A stretch of 64,000 nt of DNA, from positions 434,001-498,000 of the forward strand of contig NZ_CP064936.1 of NCBI RefSeq assembly GCF_016117655.1. Reading direction: 5' to 3'. Made by a program: the position numbers and the translations under genes. The stretch comes from Treponema peruense (GTDB lineage: Bacteria > Spirochaetota > Spirochaetia > Treponematales > Treponemataceae). Within the stretch, counting starts at the first letter, position 1. Every line of letters starts with the position of its first letter. The notes under the pieces were generated by a model. The model worked only from the letters and a program-made list of their open reading frames with translations, made no database searches and was not told the DNA's origin. Below, one piece after another: positions 27,065-36,016 of this stretch.

Positions 27065-28561
27065 TTAAAGCGGAATGTTTCCGTGCTTTTTGGCCGGTGA
27101 AACGTTCTGGCTCTTTCCTTCAAGGAACTCAAGGCTGCGTGCAACACGCTGTCTGGTTTCTTCGGGATTTATAATTTCACTTATGTAGTCGCGCTGTGCT
27201 GCTACAGTCGGCGTCATGATAGTATCTTTGTATTCCTGAGACTTCTGTGCTACAAACTGTGCCTGTGCGGGATCTTTCATCTCTTTTGCATAAAGAATCT
27301 CAAGTGCACCCTCAGCTCCCATAACTGCAATTTCTGCTTTGGGCCATGCATAAACAAAGTCAGCGCCCAGGTGCTTTGAACACATTGCAATATATGCTCC
27401 GCCGTAAGCCTTGCGTGTAATTACGGTTACTTTGGGAACAGTAGCTTCGCTGTATGCGTAAATTACCTTTGCTCCGTGTCTGATAATTCCCTTCTGCTCT
27501 TCCTGCGGACCCGGAACAAAACCCGGAACATCAACAAAGTTAACGAGAGGAACATTATAGCAGTCGCAGTATCTTACGAATCTTGCAATTTTGTCAGAAG
27601 CATCGCAGTTAAGAATACCGCCCAAACCGACAGGATTGTTGGCAATAATTCCAACCGGCTTTCCTTCTATTTTTGCAAAAGCAGTAATTGCGTTTGGAGA
27701 GAATTCCTGCATTACTTCAAACAGGCTGTCGTCATCAACTACGCAGTCAATAACGTCGTGCATGTCATAGGCCTGTGCACTGCGTTCCGGAAGAATTTCG
27801 GGAATCTTCTTTGACTTTTTTCTTTCATCGTACTTGAATTTTTCTGCAACGATTTCTTCACCGTAGTAGTGCGGAATGTAGTCCAGAAGGCGGCGTACCT
27901 TTTCGTAGCAGTCAACTTCAGACGGGCAGCGAAAGTGTGCAACACCGCTCTTCTGTGAATGGATTGAAGAACCGCCCAGATCTTCTGCAGAAATATCCAT
28001 GAACATTACGCTCTTTACAACTTTTGGTCCTGTAATGAACATCTGGCTTATTTTGTCTACAGCAAAGATAAAGTCTGTAAGTCCGGGTGAATAAACTGCA
28101 CCACCGGCACATGGACCTGCAATAATGCTTATCTGCGGAACAGTACCGCTCGCACGTACGTTCTGGTAAAAAAGATCACCGTAACCGCAAAGAGAGTCAA
28201 CGCCTTCCTGAATTCTTGCTCCGCCTGAATCGTTGATTCCTATAACAGGACAGCGAGCCTGAATTGCCTTGTCTATAAGTTCTGCTATTTTCTGTCCGTG
28301 AACTTTACCAAGGCTTCCACCCTGAACAGTGAAGTCCTGTGCATAGACAGCAACTTTTTTTCCGTTGATTTTTCCGAATCCCGTAATTACACCGTCGTAG
28401 GGAATGTCTTTCTTTTCCATTCCGAAACTGGTGCAGTTGTGGCGGGCTGCCGAATAGATTTCATAGAAACTGTCTTTGTCGCAAAGCTGGTTAATGCGTT
28501 CAATTGCGTGGAACTTTCCCTTTGCGTGCTGTTTCTCAAGATTATAATTGTTTGTTGCCAT
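27065..28561 (-). CDS. Acyl-CoA carboxylase carboxyltransferase / methylmalonyl-CoA decarboxylase alpha subunit
   Basis: Biotin-dependent carboxyltransferase of about 498 residues, propionyl-CoA carboxylase beta / MmdA family. Crotonase-fold motifs include FTVQGGSLGKVHGQKI, INDSGGARIQEGVDSL, AGPCAGGAVYSPG, NNPVGLGGILNCDASDK, FVDVPGFVPGPQEE, and the terminal KHGNIPL. I start at ATG 28561 (MATNNYNLEKQ), since AGGGG precedes it; the frame runs 20 codons further upstream without a site. TTTACA-17-TATAAA at 28611-28639 is the likely promoter. Without the biotin carrier or membrane subunits nearby I cannot tell carboxylase from sodium-pumping decarboxylase. Confidence 0.9.
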   Translation of the reverse strand: MATNNYNLEKQHAKGKFHAIERINQLCDKDSFYEIYSAARHNCTSFGMEKKDIPYDGVITGFGKINGKKVAVYAQDFTVQGGSLGKVHGQKIAELIDKAIQARCPVIGINDSGGARIQEGVDSLCGYGDLFYQNVRASGTVPQISIIAGPCAGGAVYSPGLTDFIFAVDKISQMFITGPKVVKSVMFMDISAEDLGGSSIHSQKSGVAHFRCPSEVDCYEKVRRLLDYIPHYYGEEIVAEKFKYDERKKSKKIPEILPERSAQAYDMHDVIDCVVDDDSLFEVMQEFSPNAITAFAKIEGKPVGIIANNPVGLGGILNCDASDKIARFVRYCDCYNVPLVNFVDVPGFVPGPQEEQKGIIRHGAKVIYAYSEATVPKVTVITRKAYGGAYIAMCSKHLGADFVYAWPKAEIAVMGAEGALEILYAKEMKDPAQAQFVAQKSQEYKDTIMTPTVAAQRDYISEIINPEETRQRVARSLEFLEGKSQNVSPAKKHGNIPL

Positions 28562-28610
28562 TTTTATACCCCTGAATTCCAGTGATAGAAAGATTTTAGC
28601 AATATTTTCT

Positions 28611-28639
28611 TTTATAGTCAATATGACAAAAAGTGTAAA
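28611..28639 (-). promoter_or_regulatory. Predicted promoter of the carboxyltransferase gene
   Basis: TTTACA (28634-28639), 17-bp spacer, TATAAA (28611-28616), giving a leader of about 43 nt. Confidence 0.5.
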
Positions 28640-28688
28640 ATTGTCAAGAAAATAAAGACAGTCGCTGCATAACTGTCTATGTCGTTAC

Positions 28689-30308
28689 TTATGATCCGAA
28701 GATTCCGTTTTGCTCTATATCTGCTGCCGCTTCTTCGAGTTCAGACTGTGAAGGAACCCATTCGTATTTTGCATGGAGCAGTTCGGCTGCTTTTTTTGCG
28801 TCATCAGAAGAGTCTTTCATTGCTTTGGAATAGTCGGTGTAGAATTCAGTTTTTGAAATTTTGTTTTCTTCCTGAACTGTATCTGTACTTTTTATAAGCC
28901 AGCGGTTTTTCTTAAAGACGAGGTTAACTGTTTCGTCAATTTTTGTTACAAACATTTCATCGCTGCCTTCTGTTCGCAGCATATAGAATGAAACAGCGTA
29001 TGTTTTTGTATCTCCGTTTTTAAGCGGAATATTGTTTTCCTGCGTAATTGCTTTTGGTGCGTGTTTGCGTTCGGCGCCCTTTGTGTAAAGAGTTGCCGGT
29101 TGTCCGTTGATTTTAAAATCCGCAAAGCCAAAAATATTGAACGTCGTCTGGTTGTAGCAGAACCATTTGGCCGGAGTCAGGCAGGTAAGTTTTGCATCAA
29201 AAAGTGCGCGGGTTTTTGTAGAAACATAAATGTTGCTCAGAATATTTACGCGGCCCTTCATTTCACCGCCGGCAGTACTGTTCTGTGCCGATTCTATGTC
29301 CAGACGGTTGGCGGCACCGTAATGCATTTCCACTGTCTGCTGTGAAGTAAGGCCTCTTGTCGTGGGTTTTTCCATCTGGCTGTCAAAATATGTTCCTAAA
29401 ATAAAAACAGCAACCGCAGTAACTGCAAATGCCGTGGTAAGAGTCGCTCTGTGTCTTCTGAACCATCTGTGCCTTTTTACTGAATTTTCTTTTTTTGCAT
29501 ATTCTGCAGAAGTTGTCAAATCGCAAAGTGCAGGTTCTTCAGTCATTGTCTTTACAAAAGCTTCTGCCGGAAAAAGTGCCGCCGGTTTTTGTGATGATTT
29601 TTTCTGACGCGGAACAAGTCTGAGCGCGCTGTCAATTGTTTTTGCAAGCTGTTTGTCTGCCTGCGGAACAAGTAGTTCCAGTGGCTTGAAGTTTGCATCC
29701 AGAATATCTTCGCTTCTTTCTTTTGTATTTTTTGAAGGGAAGGGGAACTGGTGTGCAAGCATTCTGTACGCTATGACGGCCTGTGTAAATGCAAGCGAAT
29801 CATCTTTTGTAAGATTTGCGTTTACATAAAGTCCCTGCATGTCACTGAACATTTCGTCTCCAAGACTTGAAGCCGCGGTCGTAAAGAAAACCTCAGGGAG
29901 AAAAATAATTTTTGTGCAGTCAGACGAGATAAAAATTCCTTCACCGCCGTTGTGTTCCAGATTTATCTTTTGAGCGCGCGCGCCTTCTATTGCGCTACAG
30001 ACTGCCGCCGCTACCCCGCGCGCGCGTGTTTTGTTTTCATCAGAGTCATTTTCTGTGCAAAGAATTTCGCGCAGTGTATTTCCGGGGAATGCTTCTGCGG
30101 TAAAAGAAACTGTTCCGCCTGGAAGGTCAGAAAGCTGTGTTTCAGAAAAACTCCAGGGTTCAAAATTCCATGAGCTGCCGTCTTTTGATGCAATATGTCC
30201 GGAAGTTCCGATTTGTTCAGAAAAGCGGGACTTTGTAAATGCACTTTGAGTCATGCAGGTGTCGAGAATGAGTTTTGTTCCCTCAAAAAATACAATGCGT
30301 TTATTCAT
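28689..30308 (-). CDS. Membrane protein with degenerate protein-kinase-like domain
   Basis: About 539 residues from ATG 30308 (MNKRIVFFEG), 1 nt after the hflC stop; the frame is open further upstream only inside hflC. The N-terminal 250 residues follow the layout of a Ser/Thr kinase: a hinge-like FTAEAFPGNTLREIL, a catalytic-loop-like INLEHNGGEGIFI, and AVIAYRMLAHQFPFPS as a C-lobe helix. The HRD Asp and DFG Asp are missing, so it would be a pseudokinase. One membrane helix (about 310-330, TAFAVTAVAVFILGTYF) leads to an extracytoplasmic region of about 200 residues. This is an inference from pattern, not a proven homology. Co-transcription with hflK-hflC suggests a role near the prohibitin-like complex. 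Confidence 0.55.
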   Translation of the reverse strand: MNKRIVFFEGTKLILDTCMTQSAFTKSRFSEQIGTSGHIASKDGSSWNFEPWSFSETQLSDLPGGTVSFTAEAFPGNTLREILCTENDSDENKTRARGVAAAVCSAIEGARAQKINLEHNGGEGIFISSDCTKIIFLPEVFFTTAASSLGDEMFSDMQGLYVNANLTKDDSLAFTQAVIAYRMLAHQFPFPSKNTKERSEDILDANFKPLELLVPQADKQLAKTIDSALRLVPRQKKSSQKPAALFPAEAFVKTMTEEPALCDLTTSAEYAKKENSVKRHRWFRRHRATLTTAFAVTAVAVFILGTYFDSQMEKPTTRGLTSQQTVEMHYGAANRLDIESAQNSTAGGEMKGRVNILSNIYVSTKTRALFDAKLTCLTPAKWFCYNQTTFNIFGFADFKINGQPATLYTKGAERKHAPKAITQENNIPLKNGDTKTYAVSFYMLRTEGSDEMFVTKIDETVNLVFKKNRWLIKSTDTVQEENKISKTEFYTDYSKAMKDSSDDAKKAAELLHAKYEWVPSQSELEEAAADIEQNGIFGS

Positions 30309-30309
30309 A

Positions 30310-31305
30310 TTAGTTTCCGTCAGATGCGTAAAGGTATTTAAAGTAGTCCATGTTTGTACTGTAAGTTGTGTCAAAATTGTTCATTGTTTTCTTATAAGAT
30401 TCCATGGTTTTCCAGAATTCATAGAACTGCGGGTCTCTGCTGTAAGCTGCTGTATAAATTGCCGCCGCTTCTGCATCTGCCTTACCTTTTGTTTCCTCAC
30501 TTTTGCGGTAAGCTTCACTTTCTATCGTGCGCTTTTCGTTTTCGAGTTTTCCGAGCCATTCAGCTTTTTTACCTTCACCGAGGGAACGGTATGCCTGTGC
30601 AACCTGGTTTCTTTCCTTAATCATGCGGCTGTAAACGCTTTCGGTAAGCTCGTCGGAATATTTAATCTGGCGCGGAACAATGTCTATAAGTTCAATTCCA
30701 TATTCGCCGACCATTTTGCGGGCTTCGTTTGCCATTTCCTGACAGAGTGCGCTTCTTCCTTTTGTTACGATTTCGTTGCTGCTGTTTACGTTTACAAGGG
30801 CTTCGAGTTCGGCACTGTCTTCTCCTTCTATTCCTGCAAGCTGGGAGTCGGCCGGAGTTGTGCGTTCGTTTATTCCGTTGCTGCTGCGTACAATTTCGCT
30901 CAGTCTGTTGCGAGTAATAATTGTTCTTGTAGAAGAGTCAATTATGTCGCTCAGTTTGTTGTAAGCCGCGTTGAGTGTTTTGAAAGACTGGTAGAAAAGC
31001 GCTGGGTCAGAAATCTTCCATCGACTTGTAGTGTCTACAATTATAAACTGGTTTTCCTTTGTCGGAATACGTGCATTGTCTCCGTCAAGAGAAAGTACGA
31101 GGCTGGGGTAAAAAGTTACAGTGTCTACAAAAGGAATTTTGGGGTAAAGACCGGCTTCTGTATGTGAAGCAACAATCTGTCCGAATCTTATTACAACAGC
31201 CTGGTTTCCTTCGCTTATAATATAGAAGGGACCTGCCGCAAAAAACAGAACCACAGCCGCAACAACAGCTGCCAGTCCCAGATAAAATTTTTTCATGGAT
31301 TTCAT
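30310..31305 (-). CDS. hflC: HflC-type SPFH/prohibitin membrane protein
   Basis: A 331-residue SPFH protein with one N-terminal membrane helix (FYLGLAAVVAAVVLFFAAGPFYI), then EGNQAVVIRFGQIVASHTEAGLYPKIPFVDTV, the HflC pattern, and a charged helical tail (EKRTIESEAYRKSEETKGKADAEA). HflC and HflK form a large ring complex that surrounds the FtsH protease. GGAGC lies about 10 nt before the first ATG, which I keep as start. It follows hflK by 60 nt and precedes the pseudokinase-like gene. Confidence 0.9.
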   Translation of the reverse strand: MKSMKKFYLGLAAVVAAVVLFFAAGPFYIISEGNQAVVIRFGQIVASHTEAGLYPKIPFVDTVTFYPSLVLSLDGDNARIPTKENQFIIVDTTSRWKISDPALFYQSFKTLNAAYNKLSDIIDSSTRTIITRNRLSEIVRSSNGINERTTPADSQLAGIEGEDSAELEALVNVNSSNEIVTKGRSALCQEMANEARKMVGEYGIELIDIVPRQIKYSDELTESVYSRMIKERNQVAQAYRSLGEGKKAEWLGKLENEKRTIESEAYRKSEETKGKADAEAAAIYTAAYSRDPQFYEFWKTMESYKKTMNNFDTTYSTNMDYFKYLYASDGN

Positions 31306-31365
31306 ATATTTTCTTGCTCCTATAATAGAGTTTGTGAAACAAACTTTAAGTAAAAAAAACTTATA

Positions 31366-32334
31366 CTATTGTTTTGTTGAATCAAGATTCTTGAACGGAA
31401 TTACATTGTCGAGTTTGCCGTCAATAAGAACCGGTTTTTTTCCGCTTTCGTCCGCAGAGAAAATTTCTTCCATTGTTTCAAGGTAGAGGCGTTCGCGTGT
31501 AATTGCCGGAGCTTTTCTGTATTCTTCGTAAACTGAATTGAATCTGGCAACATCACCTTTTGCCCTGTTAACGCGTTCTGCAGCATAACCGTCTGCAATC
31601 TGAATCTGGCGGTCTGCTTCACCCTTTGCCTTTGGAATTTCAGAATTGTAACTTTCCTTGCCTTCATTGATGAAACGGTTCATGTCCTGTGTAGCTTTGT
31701 TAACGTCTTCAAATGCATCCTGAACACCGGCCGGAGGAACAATATTCTGCAGTTTTACGGCAAAGACATTTATTCCCATTCCAAGTTGTTCAAACTGTTC
31801 ATTCATCATTGTTACAGCAAGATTTTCTATGTTTGAACGCTCTGAACCCATTACGTCAAGAATTGCGCGGTCTCCTACAAGAGTATTTATTACCGAACGG
31901 CTTATGTCGCGTATTGTCTGCTGTTTTTCGTGAACGGTAAAAAGCCATGCGCGCGGGTCAACGATTCTGTACTGGATAATCCATTCAACATCAACAATGT
32001 TCAGGTCGCCTGTAAGCATTGTAGATTCTTTGACAATATTATTTTCGTACTGGTTTGAAGAACCGCTTTTTACTGTCTTGAACCCGAACTGTTCAGTCTG
32101 AACAACTTTGTTGCCAGGAACAATAAATTTGCGGTCTATTCCGAGAGGAAGCTTGTAATGCAGTCCCGGACCAAGGGTTTTGTAGTAGCGGCCGAATCTT
32201 GTGATTACAGCCTGCTCTGCCTGGTCAACAACAAACAGGCTTGATGCAACGGCTCCTGCAAGAATAACTGCGATAATCGCCAAAATTATAACAGACGGTC
32301 TTAAGATTTTTTTTACACCAGATTGCTCGGACAT
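31366..32334 (-). CDS. hflK: HflK-type SPFH/prohibitin membrane protein
   Basis: A 322-residue SPFH protein: membrane helix near the N-terminus (PSVIILAIIAVILAGAVASSLFVV), then DQAEQAVITRFGRYYKTLGPGLHYKLPLGID, the HflK signature, and a C-terminal coiled region with QIQIADGYAAERVNRAKGD. TGGAGGAATT immediately precedes the ATG. It is first in the hflK-hflC-pseudokinase operon. No ftsH lies in the window. Confidence 0.9.
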   Translation of the reverse strand: MSEQSGVKKILRPSVIILAIIAVILAGAVASSLFVVDQAEQAVITRFGRYYKTLGPGLHYKLPLGIDRKFIVPGNKVVQTEQFGFKTVKSGSSNQYENNIVKESTMLTGDLNIVDVEWIIQYRIVDPRAWLFTVHEKQQTIRDISRSVINTLVGDRAILDVMGSERSNIENLAVTMMNEQFEQLGMGINVFAVKLQNIVPPAGVQDAFEDVNKATQDMNRFINEGKESYNSEIPKAKGEADRQIQIADGYAAERVNRAKGDVARFNSVYEEYRKAPAITRERLYLETMEEIFSADESGKKPVLIDGKLDNVIPFKNLDSTKQ

Positions 32335-32369
32335 AATTCCTCCAATTTAAAAGTATTTTAAACTTAAGA

Positions 32370-32397
32370 AAATTTGTGTCTGCGGGCAAATTTTTTT
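32370..32397 (-). terminator. Hairpin after the ABC-F gene
   Basis: AAATTTG (32370-32376) pairs with CAAATTT (32387-32393) around the end of the ABC-F gene; a short T-rich tail follows on the minus strand. Moderate strength. Confidence 0.4.
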
Positions 32398-34315
32398 AAA
32401 CAGCTAGTTCTTCCCAGCGCGCATAGTCTTTTTCTAGTTTTTCGCACAACTGCTCGTATTCTTTTCCTGCTGCAGCCGACTTTTCGTAGTCTGAATCTGC
32501 CATCTGCTGTTCAAGAAGAGGTTTTTTGTCTTCTAGTAAGGCAATTTCCAGTTCCAGTGCTTCAAATTCTTTTTGTTCCTTAAAAGAAAGTTTGCGCGGT
32601 TTGTCTTCATTTTTTGTTTTCTGGGCAGGCGGTTCTTCTTTTCTTGCAGTTTCTTTTTTTGCCTTGAGTTCTTCTTCCTGAAGGGCCGTTTTTTCGCGTT
32701 TGTATTCTATATATTCGCTGCATTTTCCTACAAAACCGCTTATGCTTCCGTCGTCTTCCATAATAAAGAGCGTATCTGCGACCTTGTCCATAAAGTAGCG
32801 GTCATGGCTTACGATGAGAATGCATCCCTTGAATCCCGCAAGAAAGTTTTCAAGAATATTCATTGTAAAAATGTCAAAGTCGTTTGTAGGTTCGTCAAGA
32901 ATAAGAAAATTCGGGTTGGAAATCAAAAGCCTTACCAGAAACAGCCGTTTACGCTCACCACCGCTTAGTGTTTCAAGAGGTGAGTGCAGAATTTTTCCTT
33001 CAAAGCCGAACTGTTCAAGAAACTGCCCCGAACTGAGCGTGGTTCCGTCATTCATGTGGATTATTTCTGCAGCTTCCTTTATGTATTCAAGAACGGTCAT
33101 ATTGAGGTCTTTGAAAACCGGATTCTGCATGTAATAGGCAATGGATGTGTTTTCGCCGCGCACAATTGTTCCGCTGTCACACGGAATATCGCCGGTGATT
33201 ATATTAAGCAGTGTCGACTTTCCGCTGCCGTTGTCCCCGAAGATGCCGATTTTTTCGCCTTTGTTGAAAGTGTAGCTGAAGTCTTTTATTACCGGGGTGT
33301 TTTTTTCTGACTTTGAGTCGGCGTATCCTTTGGGAAAATTTTTTGTAATGTGATGGAGTTCAAGAATTTTTCCGCCGAGTCTGCGTCCTGCAACTTCAAA
33401 AGTAAATGCTTTGTCTGCACTGAATTTTTCGCGGTTAATAAGCTGTTCGTCACGTTGAATTCTGGCCTTTGCCTTTGTTCCACGCGCACACGGTCCCCTC
33501 ATAAGCCAGTCGCGTTCAACCCTCAGCACCGACTCAATTCTGCGCTCTGTGTTGGCTTCAATTTCGCTTTCTGTTGTCTTTTTGTCCAAGTATGCGGAAT
33601 AGTTTCCTACATAAAGTTTAATTTTGTTGCGGAAAAGTTCGTAAATGTTATTGCAGACGGCGTCAAGAAAGTAGCGGTCGTGGGTAACCATCAGAACAGA
33701 GCGCTTTGTCTGGGCAAGATAATCCTGCAGCCACGAAATTGTCGTTATGTCCAGGTGGTTTGTCGGTTCGTCCAGAAGAAGCAGTTTTGTGTCTTCTACA
33801 AGAACCTGCGCCAGTGCAACTTTTTTTACCATTCCGCCCGAAAGCTCACCCATTTTGCGGTTAAGGCTTCCTATTCCGAGTGTCGTTAAAATTGAACTAA
33901 CCTGCGATTCGTAGTTCCACAGGTTTTCTTTTTCCATGCGGTTGTTCAGTTCGTCAAATTTTGTCTGAATCTGCGGGGTTGTTTCATTCTGCATGCGCTC
34001 GCAAATTTCTTCATATTCGCGTATTACTTCGAGCTTTGGTGAATGTGACTTGAATATGTGCTCGCGGATTGTATCGTCTTTGTTGTAGGAAGGGTTCTGT
34101 GGCAGGTAAGAAACACCTGCACTTGAATTTATTACTACGCTTCCTTCATCGGGTTCAAGAATTCCCGCTATTGTTGCAAGCAGAGTCGATTTTCCTGTTC
34201 CGTTGCGGCCTATAAGAGCTGCCTTGTCGCCTTCGTTAAGTCCGAATGTTACACCGGTAAAGAGCGGCTGTTCCCTGCCTATTCTTGATACATTACTTAC
34301 AGATAGAAGATTCAT
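32396..34315 (-). CDS. ABC-F family ATPase, Uup-like
   Basis: Cytoplasmic protein of 639 residues with two ABC cassettes and no membrane segments, as in ribosome-associated ABC-F proteins. First cassette: GRNGTGKST, LSGGMVKKVALAQ, LLLLDEPTNHLD. Second: GDNGSGKST, LSGGERKRLFLVRLL, FLILDEPTNDFD. The linker between them and the C-terminal coiled coil (about residues 560-639, with EALELEIALLEDKKPLLEQQ) place it near Uup. Expected to act on translating ribosomes. TACAAT ends 6 nt before the ATG with no usable Shine-Dalgarno site, so the mRNA is probably leaderless. Confidence 0.92.
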   Translation of the reverse strand: MNLLSVSNVSRIGREQPLFTGVTFGLNEGDKAALIGRNGTGKSTLLATIAGILEPDEGSVVINSSAGVSYLPQNPSYNKDDTIREHIFKSHSPKLEVIREYEEICERMQNETTPQIQTKFDELNNRMEKENLWNYESQVSSILTTLGIGSLNRKMGELSGGMVKKVALAQVLVEDTKLLLLDEPTNHLDITTISWLQDYLAQTKRSVLMVTHDRYFLDAVCNNIYELFRNKIKLYVGNYSAYLDKKTTESEIEANTERRIESVLRVERDWLMRGPCARGTKAKARIQRDEQLINREKFSADKAFTFEVAGRRLGGKILELHHITKNFPKGYADSKSEKNTPVIKDFSYTFNKGEKIGIFGDNGSGKSTLLNIITGDIPCDSGTIVRGENTSIAYYMQNPVFKDLNMTVLEYIKEAAEIIHMNDGTTLSSGQFLEQFGFEGKILHSPLETLSGGERKRLFLVRLLISNPNFLILDEPTNDFDIFTMNILENFLAGFKGCILIVSHDRYFMDKVADTLFIMEDDGSISGFVGKCSEYIEYKREKTALQEEELKAKKETARKEEPPAQKTKNEDKPRKLSFKEQKEFEALELEIALLEDKKPLLEQQMADSDYEKSAAAGKEYEQLCEKLEKDYARWEELAV

Positions 34316-34321
34316 GCTCTT

Positions 34322-34350
34322 ATTGTATCAGATTGTACAAAAAAACAAAA
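34322..34350 (-). promoter_or_regulatory. Predicted leaderless promoter of the ABC-F gene
   Basis: TACAAT (34322-34327) ends 6 nt before ATG 34315; the -35 (TTTTGT, 34345-34350) is weak. Confidence 0.45.
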
Positions 34351-34360
34351 CAGTGTCTGG

Positions 34361-34869
34361 CGTTCCACTTGGTCGGCGTTTCGCTCACTTCGACTCCTGT
34401 TACTGACATTTGTTTTTTTTAAATAAAAAAAGCTTCAGTTTTTGAACCGAAGCTTTCTTTTACTAACTGGAGATAATCGGAGTCGCCTGAAATTGCAAAA
34501 CCTCCTGTTTTTCAATTTCAGGCCTGTTCGCTGCACTGCCGCCGGCATCCGTGCCGGCTTTTCCTCCCACCTGGTCGGCGTTTCGCTCACTTCGACTCCT
34601 GTTACTGACATTTGTTTTTTAAAATAAAAAAAAGCTTCAGTATTTGGACCGAAGCTTTCTTTTTTTACTGGAGATAATCGGAGTCGCCTGAAATTGCAAA
34701 ACCTCCTGTTTTTCAATTTCAGGCCTGTTCGCTGCACTGCCGCCGGCATCCGTGCCGGCTTTTCCTCCCACCTGGTCGGCGTTTCGCTCACTTCGACTCC
34801 TGTTCTTTACACTTGCTTTTTAAAATAACAAAAGCTCCGATTTTTAACCGAAGCTTTCTTTTTTTTACT
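34361..34869 (-). repeat. Tandem repeats that each begin with the 3' end of the tRNA-Ala gene
   Basis: Direct repeats of about 200 bp. The 17-nt segment GGAGATAATCGGAGTCG, which is the 3' end of the tRNA gene, occurs at 34469, 34670 and, in the tRNA itself, 34870. Each unit carries a terminator-like GAAGCTT hairpin with T-run, a long hairpin with CCTGAAATTG/CAATTTCAGG arms (34486-34522 and 34687-34723), and GCCGGCA/TGCCGGC. A partial unit remains at 34361-34468. No gene is supported in this 553-bp stretch; the long open frame on the minus strand arises from in-frame tandem repetition. Confidence 0.85.
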
Positions 34870-34941
34870 GGAGATAATCGGAGTCGAACCGACGACCCTT
34901 TGATTGCGAACCAAATGCTCTACCAACTGAGCTATATCCCC
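34869..34941 (-). tRNA. tRNA-Ala, anticodon CGC
   Basis: Complete cloverleaf on the minus strand from GGGGATATAGCTCAG to CCGATTATCTCC plus discriminator A. The acceptor stem GGGGATA/TATCTCC contains the G3-U70 wobble pair, the alanine identity element. D arm GCTCAGTTGGTAGAGC, anticodon loop TTCGCAA (anticodon at 34906-34908) and T loop TTCGACT are normal. CCA is not encoded. Confidence 0.95.
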
Positions 34942-34956
34942 TTGATTTGTTTTGGT

Positions 34957-34985
34957 AGGATATAGCTTTTTTCAAATTTTTTCAA
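34957..34985 (-). promoter_or_regulatory. Predicted tRNA-Ala promoter
   Basis: TTGAAA (34980-34985), 17-bp spacer, TATCCT (34957-34962), about 15 nt before the tRNA 5' end. Confidence 0.55.
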
Positions 34986-34993
34986 GTGGGCAC

Positions 34994-35980
34994 TTATTTT
35001 GTGGTCAGTTTTCCGCCCTGGTAAATCATGTTGGCTTTGGACAGGTAATCTTCCGGAATGGTTATACCGCATTCTTTTGCTGTATCCAAATCGAACAGAA
35101 GGTCAGAATCTTCGGGTTTGGTAATGAACTTTACAGGAATTGACGCGGGTTTTTTTCCGCCTATAAGTTCGGCAATAATGTCTGCTGTGGCAAGTCCCGC
35201 TTTGTAGTAATTGAAACCGCTGGCCATGAAAATTCCGCCCTGCTGTGCGCCTGTAACATCTCCTGAGAAAATAGGTTTCTTTGCTTTGTTGAATACGCCG
35301 ATTACAGAAGCAAGTGCGCTGAATACCGTATTGTCTGTTGTGAGGTAAAGTCCGTCTACGCGTGAAACAATTGAATCTGCAGCCTGTTTTACTTCATCTG
35401 ACTTTGTTATGCTCTGTGAAACAAGTTTAATTCCTGCCTGCTCACATCCTTTTTTTACCAGTTCAATACTGCTTATTGAATTGGCTTCGTTGCTTGTATA
35501 AATGTAACCGAGTGTTTTTATTCCGGCTATCTGTGCAAAGATTTTAATGTGTTCAACGGTTGGAATTGCGTCGCTCAGTCCTGTTACGTTTCTGTAACCG
35601 CTGTTTACGTCTGTTACAAGTCCTGCTCCTACAGGGTCGGTTACACAGCTAAAGATAACCGGCTTGTTTTTTATTGTATTTGCAAGTGCCACGGCAACAG
35701 GTGTCGCGATTCCGACTGCATAGTCTACTTTCTGTGACTTGTAGAGAGCTGCAATCTGTGCTGCTGTTCCTACATCACCGTTTGCATTCTGCAGATTATA
35801 TTCTGCTTCAATTCCAAGTTGTGCAAGCCTGTCCTGAATGCCCTGTTCAATTGCGTCAAGTGCCGGGTGCTGTACAATTTTTGCGATTCCGATTTTAACT
35901 TTGGAATCTTTCTTTGCCTTTGCCGTAAGCGGTGCAAGTGCCGCAAAAACAGCCATAACCGCAACAATAATTTTTTTCAT
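34994..35980 (-). CDS. ABC transporter substrate-binding protein, TrpX-like
   Basis: Exported binding protein of 328 residues with signal sequence MKKIIVAVMAVFAALAPLTAKA. The ABC_sub_bind layout is clear: IGIAKIVQHPALDAIEQGIQ, NGDVGTAAQIAALYKSQKVD, VIFSCVTDPVGAGLV, GYIYTSNEANS, GLYLTTDNTVFSA, and GIFMASGFNYYKAGLATADI. This family supplies TrpXYZ-type importers of aromatic amino acids. AGGAG precedes the ATG. No permease or ATPase adjoins; the TrpY/TrpZ-like pair at 3154-4864 is a candidate partner, but other pairs may exist outside the window. Confidence 0.88.
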   Translation of the reverse strand: MKKIIVAVMAVFAALAPLTAKAKKDSKVKIGIAKIVQHPALDAIEQGIQDRLAQLGIEAEYNLQNANGDVGTAAQIAALYKSQKVDYAVGIATPVAVALANTIKNKPVIFSCVTDPVGAGLVTDVNSGYRNVTGLSDAIPTVEHIKIFAQIAGIKTLGYIYTSNEANSISSIELVKKGCEQAGIKLVSQSITKSDEVKQAADSIVSRVDGLYLTTDNTVFSALASVIGVFNKAKKPIFSGDVTGAQQGGIFMASGFNYYKAGLATADIIAELIGGKKPASIPVKFITKPEDSDLLFDLDTAKECGITIPEDYLSKANMIYQGGKLTTK

Positions 35981-36016
35981 ATACTACTCCTGTTATCTAG
36001 GTTTGTTTTTTTAGAC

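Noticed and set aside
30253-31167. Long plus-strand open frame of 304 codons opposite hflC
   Set aside because: Antisense shadow of hflC; composition is Phe/Cys/Val-rich as expected from the complement of a coding frame.
34435-34791. Minus-strand open frame of 118 codons between the ABC-F and tRNA genes
   Set aside because: It consists of the tandem 201-bp repeat read twice in frame, contains terminator hairpins, and has no ribosome-binding site.
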